Assembly: GCF_009707325.1 (NCBI RefSeq)
Contig: NZ_CP046103.1
Coordinates: 4,536,744 to 4,600,743 of the forward strand
DNA from: Pseudomonas sp. IB20
GTDB lineage: Bacteria; Pseudomonadota; Gammaproteobacteria; Pseudomonadales; Pseudomonadaceae
Direction: 5' to 3'
Length of the DNA stretch: 64,000 nt
This document shows positions 43,792 to 52,325 of this stretch, in pieces. Each line of letters begins with the position of its first letter. The first letter of the stretch is position 1. The notes beneath the pieces are model-generated. The model saw only the letters and a program-made list of their open reading frames with translations. It did no database searches and was not told the DNA's origin. The translations under genes and the position numbers were made by a program.

Positions 43792-45510
43792 ATGCGCCCA
43801 CTCGCTCCCCTTGCCCTTGCCCTGTTGCTCACCGCTTGCGGAGACGGCGAATCGCTGTTGCCGCCCGATGCGCGCCTGCCCGATGGCGGCCGTTACCGGG
43901 GCGATGTGGTCAATGGTTTGCTGCAAGGCCAGGGCCGAGTGGACTACCCCAACGGCAGTTGGTACGCCGGCCAGTTCGACAAAGGCCAGTGGCACGGCCA
44001 GGGCGAATGGCACGGCAGCAACGGCGAGGTCTATAAAGGCCAGTTCCAGCAAGGCCTGTTCGACGGCCAAGGCAGCCTGACTACCCCGGGCAGCAGCTAC
44101 GTCGGCGGCTTCAAAAACGGTCGGCGCAACGGCGAAGGCACCCTCAAAGAGGGGCAGATGACCTATCGCGGCGAATTCAAGGACGACCAGTACTCCGGCC
44201 TCGGCCGCCTCGAGCTGGCCGACGGCAGCCAATACCAGGGCCAGTTCGCCCACGGCAAGCCGAATGGCGAAGGCCAGCGCAACGACGACAGCGGCAACCA
44301 GTTCAGCGGCCACTTTGTCGATGGCCAACTCGAAGGCAACGGCACCTTCAACAGCGCCGACGGCGATATCTATGTCGGCCAGTTCAAACAAAACCAGCTC
44401 AACGGCAAAGGCCGCTATGAAAACGCCGACGGCGACGTGTGGATCGGCCAATTCAAAGAGGGCGCGCTCAGCGGCAAAGGCGAGCTGATCGGCGTCGACG
44501 GCAGCCACTATGTCGGCCAGTTCAGCGAATGGCGCTTCACGGGTGAAGGCCGCCTGAACCTCACCGATGGCAGCTTCTACATCGGCGGCTTCGACAGCGA
44601 CAGCTATCAAGGCAAAGGCACCCTCGTACTGACCGATGGCACCGTAGAGGCCGGCACCTGGGTCAATGGCATGCGTGTGCGCGACGCCGACGGCAAGCTA
44701 CTGCCCGACCCGCTGGAGATCGGCGTACTGGCCCAAGGCCGCTTGCTGGATGCCGCCCTCGCCGCGGTGCCCGCCTCCACGCCCGCCGTCGAGCTGTACA
44801 CCCTGGCGGTGGCCGGTGATGGCAAGCAAAGCGTGTTCCTGCGCGAAGCCGATTACGTCAGCAACATGCTCGCCACCCGCTTTGGTGCGCGCGGGCAAAT
44901 CCGCCTGGTCAACCACCGCGACCATATCGCCGACCGCCCTCTGGCCACCCGCGAAAGCCTGCGCCGTGCCGTGCAAACCCTGGCCGAGCGCACGGGGCCG
45001 CAAGACCTGGTGTTTATCTACATGACCAGCCACGGCACCCACGAACACGAACTGGTGCTCGACCAACCGCGCATGGAGCTGGCCGACCTGCCCGCCGATG
45101 AGCTGGCGGCGGTACTCGCCCCGCTGAAAAACCGCGACAAGATCATCGTGATTTCGGCCTGCTACTCCGGCGGGTTTATCCCAGCGCTGAAAGATGAGCA
45201 CACGCTGATCATGACCGCCTCGCGCGCTGATCGCGTGTCCTTCGGCTGCTCCGAGGAAGCGGACTTCACCTACTTCGGCGACGCTCTTTTCGCACAAGCC
45301 TTCAACCAGACTGACGATTTGCAACAAGCCTTCAAATTGGCCCAGCTGCATGTCGCCGAACGCGAACAGGCGGATAACTTCGAAGCGTCCGAACCGCAGA
45401 TCTGGGCCCCCAAAGGCGTGATCGCCCATTGGCAGTTATTACGTAAACAGCAGGCACGAAAGGCGCTCGAAAGCGTCTCAATGAATAGCAAGGAAGCCAA
45501 AGGCAACTAA
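43792..45510 (+). CDS. Lipoprotein with MORN repeats and a C13 legumain-like protease
   Basis: A 572-residue predicted lipoprotein: signal peptide with lipobox LLLTACGDG (Cys about 17), then about 12 MORN repeats (residues 35-305, units like GDIYVGQFKQNQLNGKGRYENAD), then a caspase-fold C13 peptidase domain (about 345-545). The catalytic dyad is His414 in MTSHGTH and Cys457 in VISACYSGG. Substrate and role are unknown; legumain and GPI8 are the family's known members. ATG 43792 is used because it starts the lipoprotein signal, though it lacks a clear ribosome binding site. It likely corresponds to PA4016. Confidence 0.85.
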   Translation: MRPLAPLALALLLTACGDGESLLPPDARLPDGGRYRGDVVNGLLQGQGRVDYPNGSWYAGQFDKGQWHGQGEWHGSNGEVYKGQFQQGLFDGQGSLTTPGSSYVGGFKNGRRNGEGTLKEGQMTYRGEFKDDQYSGLGRLELADGSQYQGQFAHGKPNGEGQRNDDSGNQFSGHFVDGQLEGNGTFNSADGDIYVGQFKQNQLNGKGRYENADGDVWIGQFKEGALSGKGELIGVDGSHYVGQFSEWRFTGEGRLNLTDGSFYIGGFDSDSYQGKGTLVLTDGTVEAGTWVNGMRVRDADGKLLPDPLEIGVLAQGRLLDAALAAVPASTPAVELYTLAVAGDGKQSVFLREADYVSNMLATRFGARGQIRLVNHRDHIADRPLATRESLRRAVQTLAERTGPQDLVFIYMTSHGTHEHELVLDQPRMELADLPADELAAVLAPLKNRDKIIVISACYSGGFIPALKDEHTLIMTASRADRVSFGCSEEADFTYFGDALFAQAFNQTDDLQQAFKLAQLHVAEREQADNFEASEPQIWAPKGVIAHWQLLRKQQARKALESVSMNSKEAKGN

Positions 45511-45539
45511 GCTGTAACGTGTAACAAGGGGGAAACACC

Positions 45540-46181
45540 ATGTACCTGACACCTCAACATATCCTGCTCGCTGGCGCCTCCGGCCTGACCGGCGAACACC
45601 TGCTCGACCGCCTGCTCAACGAACCGACCGTGACCCGCGTACTGGCGCCCAGCCGCAAGCCGCTGGCCGAACACCCGCACCTGGAAAACCCAGTAGGCGA
45701 TCCGGCGGTGTTCCTGCCGCAACTGAGCGGCCAGGTCGATATCGCCTTTTGCTGCCTGGGCACCACCATCAAGCAAGCGGGTTCCGAAGCAGCCTTCCGC
45801 GCCGTCGACTTAGACATGGTCGTGGCCTTCGCCAAGCGCGCACGGGAAATGGGCGCACGGCACCTGATCGTGATCAGCGCGATTGGCGCCGACCCGAAAT
45901 CCTCGATCTTCTACAACCGGGTCAAAGGCGAAATGGAACAGGCGCTGAAGGCCCAGGACTGGCCGCAACTGACCATCGTACGGCCTTCGCTGCTGCTGGG
46001 TGAACGCTTGGAGCCGCGCTTGGCCGAGCAACTGGCCGGGCCGTTGTCGCGACTGATTCCAGGCAAGTACCGCGGCATTGAAGTCTGCGAACTGGCCCGC
46101 GCCATGTGGCGCCTGGCGCTGGAAGAGCAGGATGGGGTGCGGGTGGTGGAGTCGGATGAGCTACGCAAGCTAGGCAAGTGA
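45540..46181 (+). CDS. NAD(P)H-binding oxidoreductase of the atypical SDR type
   Basis: A 213-residue Rossmann-fold protein. The dinucleotide-binding motif is LAGASGLTGEHLLDRLL near the N-terminus, with the strand KRAREMGARHLIVISAIGAD in the middle. It resembles the YwnB/NmrA-like group, which often bind rather than oxidise. No substrate can be assigned. Start ATG 45540 with AGGGGG upstream. It is 29 bp after the MORN-protease gene and may share its transcript. Confidence 0.85.
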   Translation: MYLTPQHILLAGASGLTGEHLLDRLLNEPTVTRVLAPSRKPLAEHPHLENPVGDPAVFLPQLSGQVDIAFCCLGTTIKQAGSEAAFRAVDLDMVVAFAKRAREMGARHLIVISAIGADPKSSIFYNRVKGEMEQALKAQDWPQLTIVRPSLLLGERLEPRLAEQLAGPLSRLIPGKYRGIEVCELARAMWRLALEEQDGVRVVESDELRKLGK

Positions 46182-46205
46182 TTTTGCATTGATTGGAAGG
46201 GCCTA

Positions 46206-46285
46206 ATCGCAGGCAAGCCTGCTCCCACAGGGGAATGCATTCTAAATGTGGGAGCTGGCTTATCGGGTCGCCGCATCGCTGCGAT
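46206..46285. repeat. Two REP units
   Basis: An inverted unit (ATCGCAGGCAAGCCTGCTCC, near 46206-46229) is followed by a forward unit TGTGGGAGCTGGCTTATCGG near 46247. The forward unit diverges after GGCTT, so it is an imperfect pair. Confidence 0.75.
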
Positions 46286-46309
46286 GAGGCCGGCAGCGGC
46301 ACCGCTGAC

Positions 46310-46594
46310 CTACAGCCCGCCCGTGGCGTTAAACCCAACACCCAGCACCGTCAACAACGACAGCGGCAACAGCAGCGTATCCAGCAGCGCACTGGCCGGC
46401 AGGTCTACATGCGGATAACTCGGCGCCTCAGCGCCAAACCGGTCCTTGGCGCAGCAGCCGCCGTTAATCGCATACAAATCCAGCCGCGTGCCGGCATACA
46501 CCACGGGCGCGCCGGGCTGTGCGGCATCCAGCGTGCGCGCCGTGGCGCAGCCGGTCAGTTGCAGCACCAAGACCACCAGCAGCGCCTTATTCAT
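46310..46594 (-). CDS. YceK/YidQ family lipoprotein
   Basis: A 94-residue lipoprotein (lipobox LVLQLTGCAT, Cys 16). The core YAGTRLDLYAINGG and the membrane-like stretch LLDTLLLPLSLLTVLGV are as in YceK/YidQ. Function unknown. Its ATG lies inside the end of ubiX (8-bp overlap), so the two are translationally coupled. Confidence 0.85.
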   Translation of the reverse strand: MNKALLVVLVLQLTGCATARTLDAAQPGAPVVYAGTRLDLYAINGGCCAKDRFGAEAPSYPHVDLPASALLDTLLLPLSLLTVLGVGFNATGGL

Positions 46595-47216
46595 CGCTGC
46601 TCAAATGGTGCTCGCCCCAACGCGGCAGCATGTCCTGAGGAATATTGAGCAGGTTGAGAATCCGCGCCACCACAAAATCCACCAGGTCATCGATGGTCTG
46701 CGGCTGGTGATAGAAGCCGGGCGATGCCGGCAAGATGGTCACGCCCATGTTCGACAGCTTGAGCATGTGCTCCAGGTGAATGCTCGAATACGGCGCCTCG
46801 CGCGGCACCAGGATCAACTGGCGACGCTCCTTCAACGTCACGTCCGCCGCACGCTCGATCAAGTTGTTGCAGGCGCCCGTGGCAATCGCCGACAAGGTGC
46901 CGGTGGAACACGGCACCACCACCATCGCCGCCGGCGCACCGGAGCCGGAGGCCACGGGCGACATCCAATCTTCTTTGCCGTACACCTTGATCTGCCCCGC
47001 CGCCGCACCGGTGTATTCGGTGAGGAAAGCTTGCATCATCTGCACCTTGGGCGGCAACGTGACATCCGTCTCGGTGGCCAGCACCAGTTGCGCGGCCTTA
47101 GAGATCAAAAAATGCACCTCGCGGTCTTCGCGCACCAGGCAATCGAGCAGGCGCAAGCCATACGGCGCGCCGGAGGCACCGGTCATCGCCAGGGTAATGC
47201 GCTCCGGGCCGCTCAC
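46587..47216 (-). CDS. ubiX: Flavin prenyltransferase UbiX
   Basis: A 209-residue enzyme that prenylates FMN to make the cofactor of the UbiD decarboxylase, needed for ubiquinone synthesis. Motifs: LAMTGASGAPYGLRLLDCLV and VVVPCSTGTLSAIATGACNNLIERAADVTLKERRQLILV. The start is GTG 47216, overlapping the mpl stop (GTGA). UbiD is not in this window. Confidence 0.95.
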   Translation of the reverse strand: MSGPERITLAMTGASGAPYGLRLLDCLVREDREVHFLISKAAQLVLATETDVTLPPKVQMMQAFLTEYTGAAAGQIKVYGKEDWMSPVASGSGAPAAMVVVPCSTGTLSAIATGACNNLIERAADVTLKERRQLILVPREAPYSSIHLEHMLKLSNMGVTILPASPGFYHQPQTIDDLVDFVVARILNLLNIPQDMLPRWGEHHLSSDE

Positions 47217-48562
47217 TTCAACGCCTCGGCCAGTTTGCCGTGCAGGCCGCCGAAGCCGCCGTTGCTCATCACCACCACATGGGTGCCGGGCTTGGCCTGG
47301 TGCTTGACGTGTTCAATGATGCCCTCGATAGAGTCGCAGACGGTTGATGGCACCGTGCACAGCGCGGCGATGGCCGGCAAGTCCCAGCCAAGATTGGTCG
47401 GTGCATACCAGACCACCTGGTCGGCATCGTTGACGCTTTCCGGCAGGCCATCGCGGTGGGCACCCAGCTTCATGGAGTTGGAACGCGGCTCGACTATCGC
47501 AATGATATTCGCGTCACCGACCTGCTTGCGCAGGCCATCCAGCGTGGTGGCAATCGCCGTCGGGTGGTGGGCAAAGTCGTCGTAGATGGTAATCCCATTC
47601 ACGTCAGCGACCTTTTCCATACGGCGCTTCACGCTTTTAAACGCGCTCAACGCGGCGATACCCATCGACGGCACCACGCCCACATGCCGCGCGGCCGCCA
47701 GGGTGACCAGGGCGTTGGCGACATTGTGCTGGCCGGTCATGCCCCAATCGACGATGCCTTGGGCTTGCCCTTCAAACAGCACTTCAAATTTAGAGCCGTC
47801 CTCGCTGAGCAACTTGACCTGCCACTGCCCGCCCGCGCCGGTGGTTTGTACCGGGGTCCAGCAGCCCATCTCGATCACCCGCTGCAATGCAGGCTCGGTG
47901 GTCGGATGGATGACCAGGCCTTCGCTTGGGATGGTGCGCACCAAGTGATGGAACTGGCGCTCGATGGCCGGCAGATCGGGAAAAATGTCCGCGTGATCGA
48001 ACTCAAGGTTATTCAGGATCGCCGTGCGCGGGCGGTAATGGACGAACTTGGAGCGCTTGTCGAAGAACGCACTGTCGTATTCGTCCGCCTCGATCACAAA
48101 GAACGGTGTGTCGCCCAAACGCGCCGACACCGAGAAGTTTTGCGGCACGCCGCCGATCAGGAAGCCCGGGCTCATGCCCGCGTGCTCCAGCACCCAAGCC
48201 AGCATGCTGCTGGTGGTGGTTTTGCCGTGAGTGCCGGCCACCGCGAGCACCCAGCGACCTTGCAGCACATGGTCTGCCAGCCACTGGGGGCCGGAGACAT
48301 ACGGCAACCCTTTATTGAGTACGTATTCGACCGCTGGGTTGCCACGCACCATGGCGTTGCCGATCACCACCAGGTCCGGGACCGGGTCGAATTGCGCAGG
48401 ATCGTAGCCTTGGGTCAACTCGATACCCTGGGCCTGCAGTTGCGTGCTCATGGGCGGGTAAACGTTGGCGTCGGAGCCGGTGACGTGGTGGCCCAGCTCT
48501 TTGGCCAGAACCGCCATCGAGCCCATGAAAGTGCCACAGATACCGAGAATATGAATGTGCAT
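47213..48562 (-). CDS. mpl: UDP-N-acetylmuramate:L-alanyl-gamma-D-glutamyl-meso-diaminopimelate ligase
   Basis: A 449-residue Mur-ligase-family enzyme that joins recycled murein tripeptide to UDP-MurNAc. P-loop AVAGTHGKTTTSSML (about residues 105-119), the N-terminal dinucleotide-like motif ILGICGTFMGSMAVL and the FDHADIFPDL block confirm it. ATG 48562 (MHIHILGICG) is the family start. It leads mpl-ubiX-yceK-like and complements the LD-carboxypeptidase and lytic enzymes elsewhere in the window. Confidence 0.95.
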   Translation of the reverse strand: MHIHILGICGTFMGSMAVLAKELGHHVTGSDANVYPPMSTQLQAQGIELTQGYDPAQFDPVPDLVVIGNAMVRGNPAVEYVLNKGLPYVSGPQWLADHVLQGRWVLAVAGTHGKTTTSSMLAWVLEHAGMSPGFLIGGVPQNFSVSARLGDTPFFVIEADEYDSAFFDKRSKFVHYRPRTAILNNLEFDHADIFPDLPAIERQFHHLVRTIPSEGLVIHPTTEPALQRVIEMGCWTPVQTTGAGGQWQVKLLSEDGSKFEVLFEGQAQGIVDWGMTGQHNVANALVTLAAARHVGVVPSMGIAALSAFKSVKRRMEKVADVNGITIYDDFAHHPTAIATTLDGLRKQVGDANIIAIVEPRSNSMKLGAHRDGLPESVNDADQVVWYAPTNLGWDLPAIAALCTVPSTVCDSIEGIIEHVKHQAKPGTHVVVMSNGGFGGLHGKLAEALK

Positions 48563-48618
48563 AGTTGACCTCTTAAACATCGAGGCAGGTTAGCGCAGGG
48601 AGTAGGAAATCGCACTCT

Positions 48619-48753
48619 TTAGGTGGGGGCGTTCATACGTAGGGCGTAATTGCGAGCCTTGTCAGCCTTATCGAAAGCGCTGCCGCGTACGATATGAGCG
48701 TGCGCACATCGACACAACAGCGCTTTTGGACGGATACCTATTGCCTGAGTCAC
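48619..48753 (-). CDS. Short open frame of uncertain status
   Basis: A 44-codon frame from GTG 48753 with no ribosome binding site, encoding a peptide that starts VTQAIGIRPKALLC and ends NYALRMNAPT. I do not recognise a family. A hairpin (TGCCTGA/TCAGGCA, 48742-48763) overlaps its start. It may be part of a repeated or mobile element fragment rather than a gene. The rest of 48563-48800 holds only the mpl upstream region. Confidence 0.2.
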   Translation of the reverse strand: MTQAIGIRPKALLCRCAHAHIVRGSAFDKADKARNYALRMNAPT

Positions 48754-48802
48754 CCTTCAGGCATTAAAAACCGACATTGACCTATACCGATACGGTTTCA
48801 CT

Positions 48803-49430
48803 CTTCACGTCGCCGACGCCGAGCACGCCGGTAAGCGCAAGCAGACCCGCAAGGAACTGTTCCTGATCGAGATGGATCGGGTCGTGCCCTGGGAGGGTTT
48901 GATTGCCCTTATCGAACCCCATTACCCCAGGGGTGAAGGCGGTCGTCCGGCGTATCCGTTGATGGCGATGCTGCGGATTCATCTGATGCAGAACTGGTTT
49001 GGCTACAGTGATCCGGCAATGGAAGAGGCACTTCACGCGACGACCATCTTGCGCCAGTTTTCCGGACTGAGCCTGGAGCGAATCCTGGACGAAACTACCA
49101 TTCTCAACTTCCTCCGCCTGCTGGAAAAGCAAGAGTTAGCCACTGGCATTCTCGGCGTGATCAATGGCTATCTAGGCGACCTTGGCTTGTCGCTGCGACA
49201 AGGCACTATCGTACGCGTCCAAGGCCAAGCGCAAAATCGAGCACTGCAAAGCCCAGACGCGGGCCAAGGCTGAACATCCGTTTCGGGTGATCAAGCGCCA
49301 GTTTGGTTATGTGAAAGTGCGCTTTCGTGGGCTGATGAAAAACACCGCTCAACTGACCGCACTGTTTGCTCTGTTGAACCTTTGGATGGCTCGAAAACAG
49401 CTAATGGGTATGGGAGGGTTAAGCGTGTAA
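48803..49430 (+). pseudogene. IS5-family transposase remnant with internal deletion
   Basis: The N-terminal half (48803 to about 49212) encodes AEHAGKRKQTRKELFLIEMD, then DRVVPWEGLIALIEPHYPRG, and reaches SLRQGTIV, all typical of IS5 group transposases. It then jumps, in another frame, to SKAKRKIEHCKAQTRAKAEH and the C-terminal FRVIKRQFGYVKVRFRGL to 49430. The central part, with the catalytic Asp residues, is missing (about 400 bp by comparison with full-length family members), so the element cannot transpose by itself. Terminal inverted repeats were not identified. Confidence 0.85.
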
Positions 49431-49444
49431 CGCGGGGAGCTGGG

Positions 49445-50347
49445 CTAAAAGCCCGACGAAGCAGTGCGGACTGACCTTTCTGCGCTAAGCAGCGCTGAGA
49501 GTCGTTTCGCTTCGACTAACAGCACGCACATCGCGATGTTGATCCCCTCCAACTTGAGGATTTGCGCGACGCTCATTTCCCGGCGCTGCTCGCGGGCAAA
49601 CCGGCCAGAGCGTGAGTCAATGAGGACGTTGACTTTATCCAGGTCGATTTTCCCATTTGCATCGTCTACCTGAGACTTCAGCGCAGTAATCAGTGCATGA
49701 CGATTAGCATCCTCTCCCAACGACTTCTGCTGCTGCGCTATCGCCTCTGCAGATCGCAGCGACGCATGGGCCACAGGCGCGAATTCAAACAGCGCTTTTT
49801 CCGCTAAACGCTTGCGGTGCTCAACGGCCTGCGCAGGCGAGAGGTCTATAGGCTTATTGTAAAATCGCCCCACTGTGTACAGGGGCACCTCGCCGTCCGG
49901 CCAGGGGTAACTAAACGCTTGCCCGTATTCGGGCGCGATCGCTTTGGCAATTGACAACAGTGTTCGAGAAATATCTGACCAGCCCGAATCGTCCTTTAAG
50001 GAAAAGGTTTGTTCCTTGCCATCTACAATACCGGAGAGCTCCCCACGGGCGGGATGCAGTTTCAAGTGCCTTGTATCAAGCCCCTGTTCTTTCGCCCACG
50101 CCAAGAACCCTGGGCCTTTGAACGCGCTGTCGAGTTGTGTGCGCCAACGCCCAAGTGTGGACTGTAGAGGAACCTCAACATTGGGCGGCGCCATTGAGGT
50201 CTGATAGGAACGTGTAGCCAATGCTCGTGCGAAGGACTTCGCCACTTGAGCATCAGCACGTGCGCGACGGTCAGGGCTATCAGCCAGCCCTGCATTGCGC
50301 TTACTTCGAACTGCATTGCTATCGGTGTCCGCCGGGGCGGTCTTCAC
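49445..50347 (-). pseudogene. Fragment resembling a large Pseudomonas toxin (DUF6543-like)
   Basis: 300 codons from a GTG (50347) that overlaps the truncated eatR stop. The middle part (GFLAWAKEQGLDTRHLKLHP, DDSGWSDISRTLLSIAKAIAP, YPWPDGEVPLYTVGRFYNKP, ANRHALITALKSQVDDANGKIDLDKVN) resembles, in my memory, an internal region of large dermonecrotic/insecticidal-type toxins of Pseudomonas. The protein stops after a divergent tail only 15 bp from the IS5 remnant. The frame is open upstream for 9 more codons, so the start may be artificial. I regard it as a scrap of a longer gene rather than a working protein. Confidence 0.6.
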
Positions 50348-52047
50348 GGCAGGTAGGGCGACCGTTTCATCCCGCCCTCACAGAGGGCAGCCAGTGTGCG
50401 CAGTACGGTGCGTAACTGCCGCACGTTGCCCGGCCAGGCGAACGTCAACAATGCCTGCCGAGCAGCACCATCGAGTACCACCGGTTGCTCACCTGCTTCC
50501 TGTATCAGCAGGAAATCCAGTAATTGCTCCTTGTCACTGCGCTCACGCAAGGGCGGCAGAGCGACTTCCAGGCCGTTGAGCCGGTAATACAAGTCTTCGC
50601 GAAAATCACCGTGCTGCACGCGCTCCTGCAGGTTGCGATGGGTGGCGCTGATAATTCTGACGTTCACAGCCTGGGGCTCACCACCGATGGGCACCACCAT
50701 TCGATCTTCCAGCACTCTTAATAGACGGGTCTGCAGGGCAAGGGGCATATCGCCGATTTCATCGAGGAACAGCGTGCCGCCATCCGCCTGTTGCAGCTTG
50801 CCTTGCATGCCTTCCTTACGGGCCCCCGTGAAGCTGCCGCCGCGATAGCCGAACAATTCACTTTCGATCAGGCTTTCCGGAATGGCGCCGCAGTTGAGGG
50901 CGATAAACGCCTTGTCGGCACGCTGACTGGCCTGGTGCACGGCCTTGGCAAACGCTTCTTTACCGCTGCCGGTTTCGCCGTTGATCAGCAGCGGCACGTC
51001 GCGTTCGAAAACCTTAACAGCCTTGCGAAAATCATTCTGCAACGCCGGATCGCCCAGGCAGATCCCCGGCAGGCGTGGAGCCTCAGGCTTCGCCATCGGC
51101 GCCGCAGTGCTTCGCGCTTGGCCACGTAACGCGGCGAATAAATGCCGGCCATCGCGCGTACGCAGCGGCCAACTGGCCGTGGCGTTAACCCTGGCGCGAC
51201 CGAGCAACTGGTCCAGCGAACACTCGAAAAACGCCTCCACCGGCTGCCCCAGCAAGCTGCCGCGAAGCTGCCCCAGCAGGTTCAGCGCGCTCTGGTTAAC
51301 CGCACAGATCCGCCCTTCGCCATCGAACGCCAGCAGCCCCTCGCTGAATAACCCAACGGATTCGGCCTGCAGGTGAAAACGCAGCAGCCACTGGTTTTCA
51401 AAATGACGCAGGAAGTAACAACTCTCGATCATCTTTGCCGACAGGTTCACCAGCGCCATGGTGTGGAACTGGCTTTGACGCGACACGGCTTCGCGCGCCG
51501 ACGACACGTCCAGCACCGCCAGCAATTCGCCTTGGGGGTCGAACACCGGGCTCGCCGAACAGGTCAGGCCGGTGTGGCGCCCGCGAAAATGCTCATCGCG
51601 GTGAATGGTCAGGGACTGGCGCTCCACCAAGCAGGTGCCGATGCCATTGGTGCCTTCGCACGCTTCACTCCAGTCGGCGCCCAGCCACAGCCCGGCGCGC
51701 TCGAAAATCTTGCGCTCGGAAGGCGCGGTGACGCAGTTGAGGATCACCCCGCGCGCATCGGTGAGCAGTACCGCATGGCCGGCGCCGGAGAGCTGTTGGT
51801 GCAGGCTGTTCATCTCGCTGCCGGCGATGTGCAGCACCTGTTGCAGGCGTTCGCGACTTTCCAGCAGGCGCCCGTGTTCGAGCACGGTGGGGGCGATGCT
51901 CAATGCGGGGTCGAGGTGGTAGTCCTCCAGGCAACGCAGCCAGGAACGGGCGATGGACGGGTCGCTGCCGGGGCCTTGGGCAATCTCTTGCCCGCGTGTG
52001 ACGGTGAGGACTTGCTGGGCGTGGCGGCTGAACTGATCGTTGTGCAT
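50344..52047 (-). pseudogene. eatR: EatR-type sigma54-dependent regulator, truncated before the DNA-binding domain
   Basis: 567 codons. In order: an N-terminal GAF-like sensor region (about 60-200), a PAS-like region (about 215-300), and a AAA+ domain (about 325-550) with Walker A GETGSGKE, GSFTGA (the sigma54 contact, normally GAFTGA) and Walker B GTLFLDEIGD. The protein ends just after FAWPGNVRQLRTVLRTLAAL, with the foreign tail EGGMKRSPYLP. The expected C-terminal Fis helix-turn-helix of about 50-60 residues is absent. In P. aeruginosa EatR with RpoN activates the ethanolamine genes. ATG 52047 is used. An earlier in-frame start exists at 52131. Confidence 0.85.
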
Positions 52048-52142
52048 GTTCTTATTATTCTCCCTGCGTACTGCTTGAGAACAGCCAGCATCCCCCAGCC
52101 ATCCGGCCATTGCAATCCCGGGCAGACCCACCGGTCACAGGC

Positions 52143-52193
52143 TGTACCGTTTGTGGCACAAACTGTCACCCCAGCTGTACCACACCTGCCACA
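52143..52193 (+). promoter_or_regulatory. Two candidate enhancer (UAS) sites
   Basis: Site 1 (52143-52160) reads TGTACC-N6-GGCACA, a dyad of the form TGTnCC-N6-GGnACA. Site 2 (52176-52193) is TGTACC-N6-GCCACA, one change away. They start 33 bp apart, about three helical turns, and lie 54-104 bp upstream of the sigma54 element. They also share the flanking GC just before TGT. Confidence 0.55.
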
Positions 52194-52246
52194 GCAACGC
52201 CTTGCAACAAAGCCCAACCCCCTGATTTACCTGGCCTGCAAAGCAG

Positions 52247-52262
52247 TGGCCCGACCTTTGCT
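52247..52262 (+). promoter_or_regulatory. sigma54 (-24/-12) promoter upstream of exaC
   Basis: TGGCCCGACCTTTGCT matches TGGCnnG-N4-TTGCW with the invariant GG and GC separated by exactly 10 nt. It lies 64 bp before the exaC ATG, giving a leader of about 50 nt. Confidence 0.7.
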
Positions 52263-52325
52263 CTAGGCTTTATCAAGCGCAACACCGCTGTACTCCAATA
52301 AACATAAAAGCAGGAGATGCCCCCC

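Noticed and set aside
49182..49430. A separate gene starting at 49182
   Set aside because: It is the C-terminal part of the same IS5-type transposase in another frame after the internal deletion.
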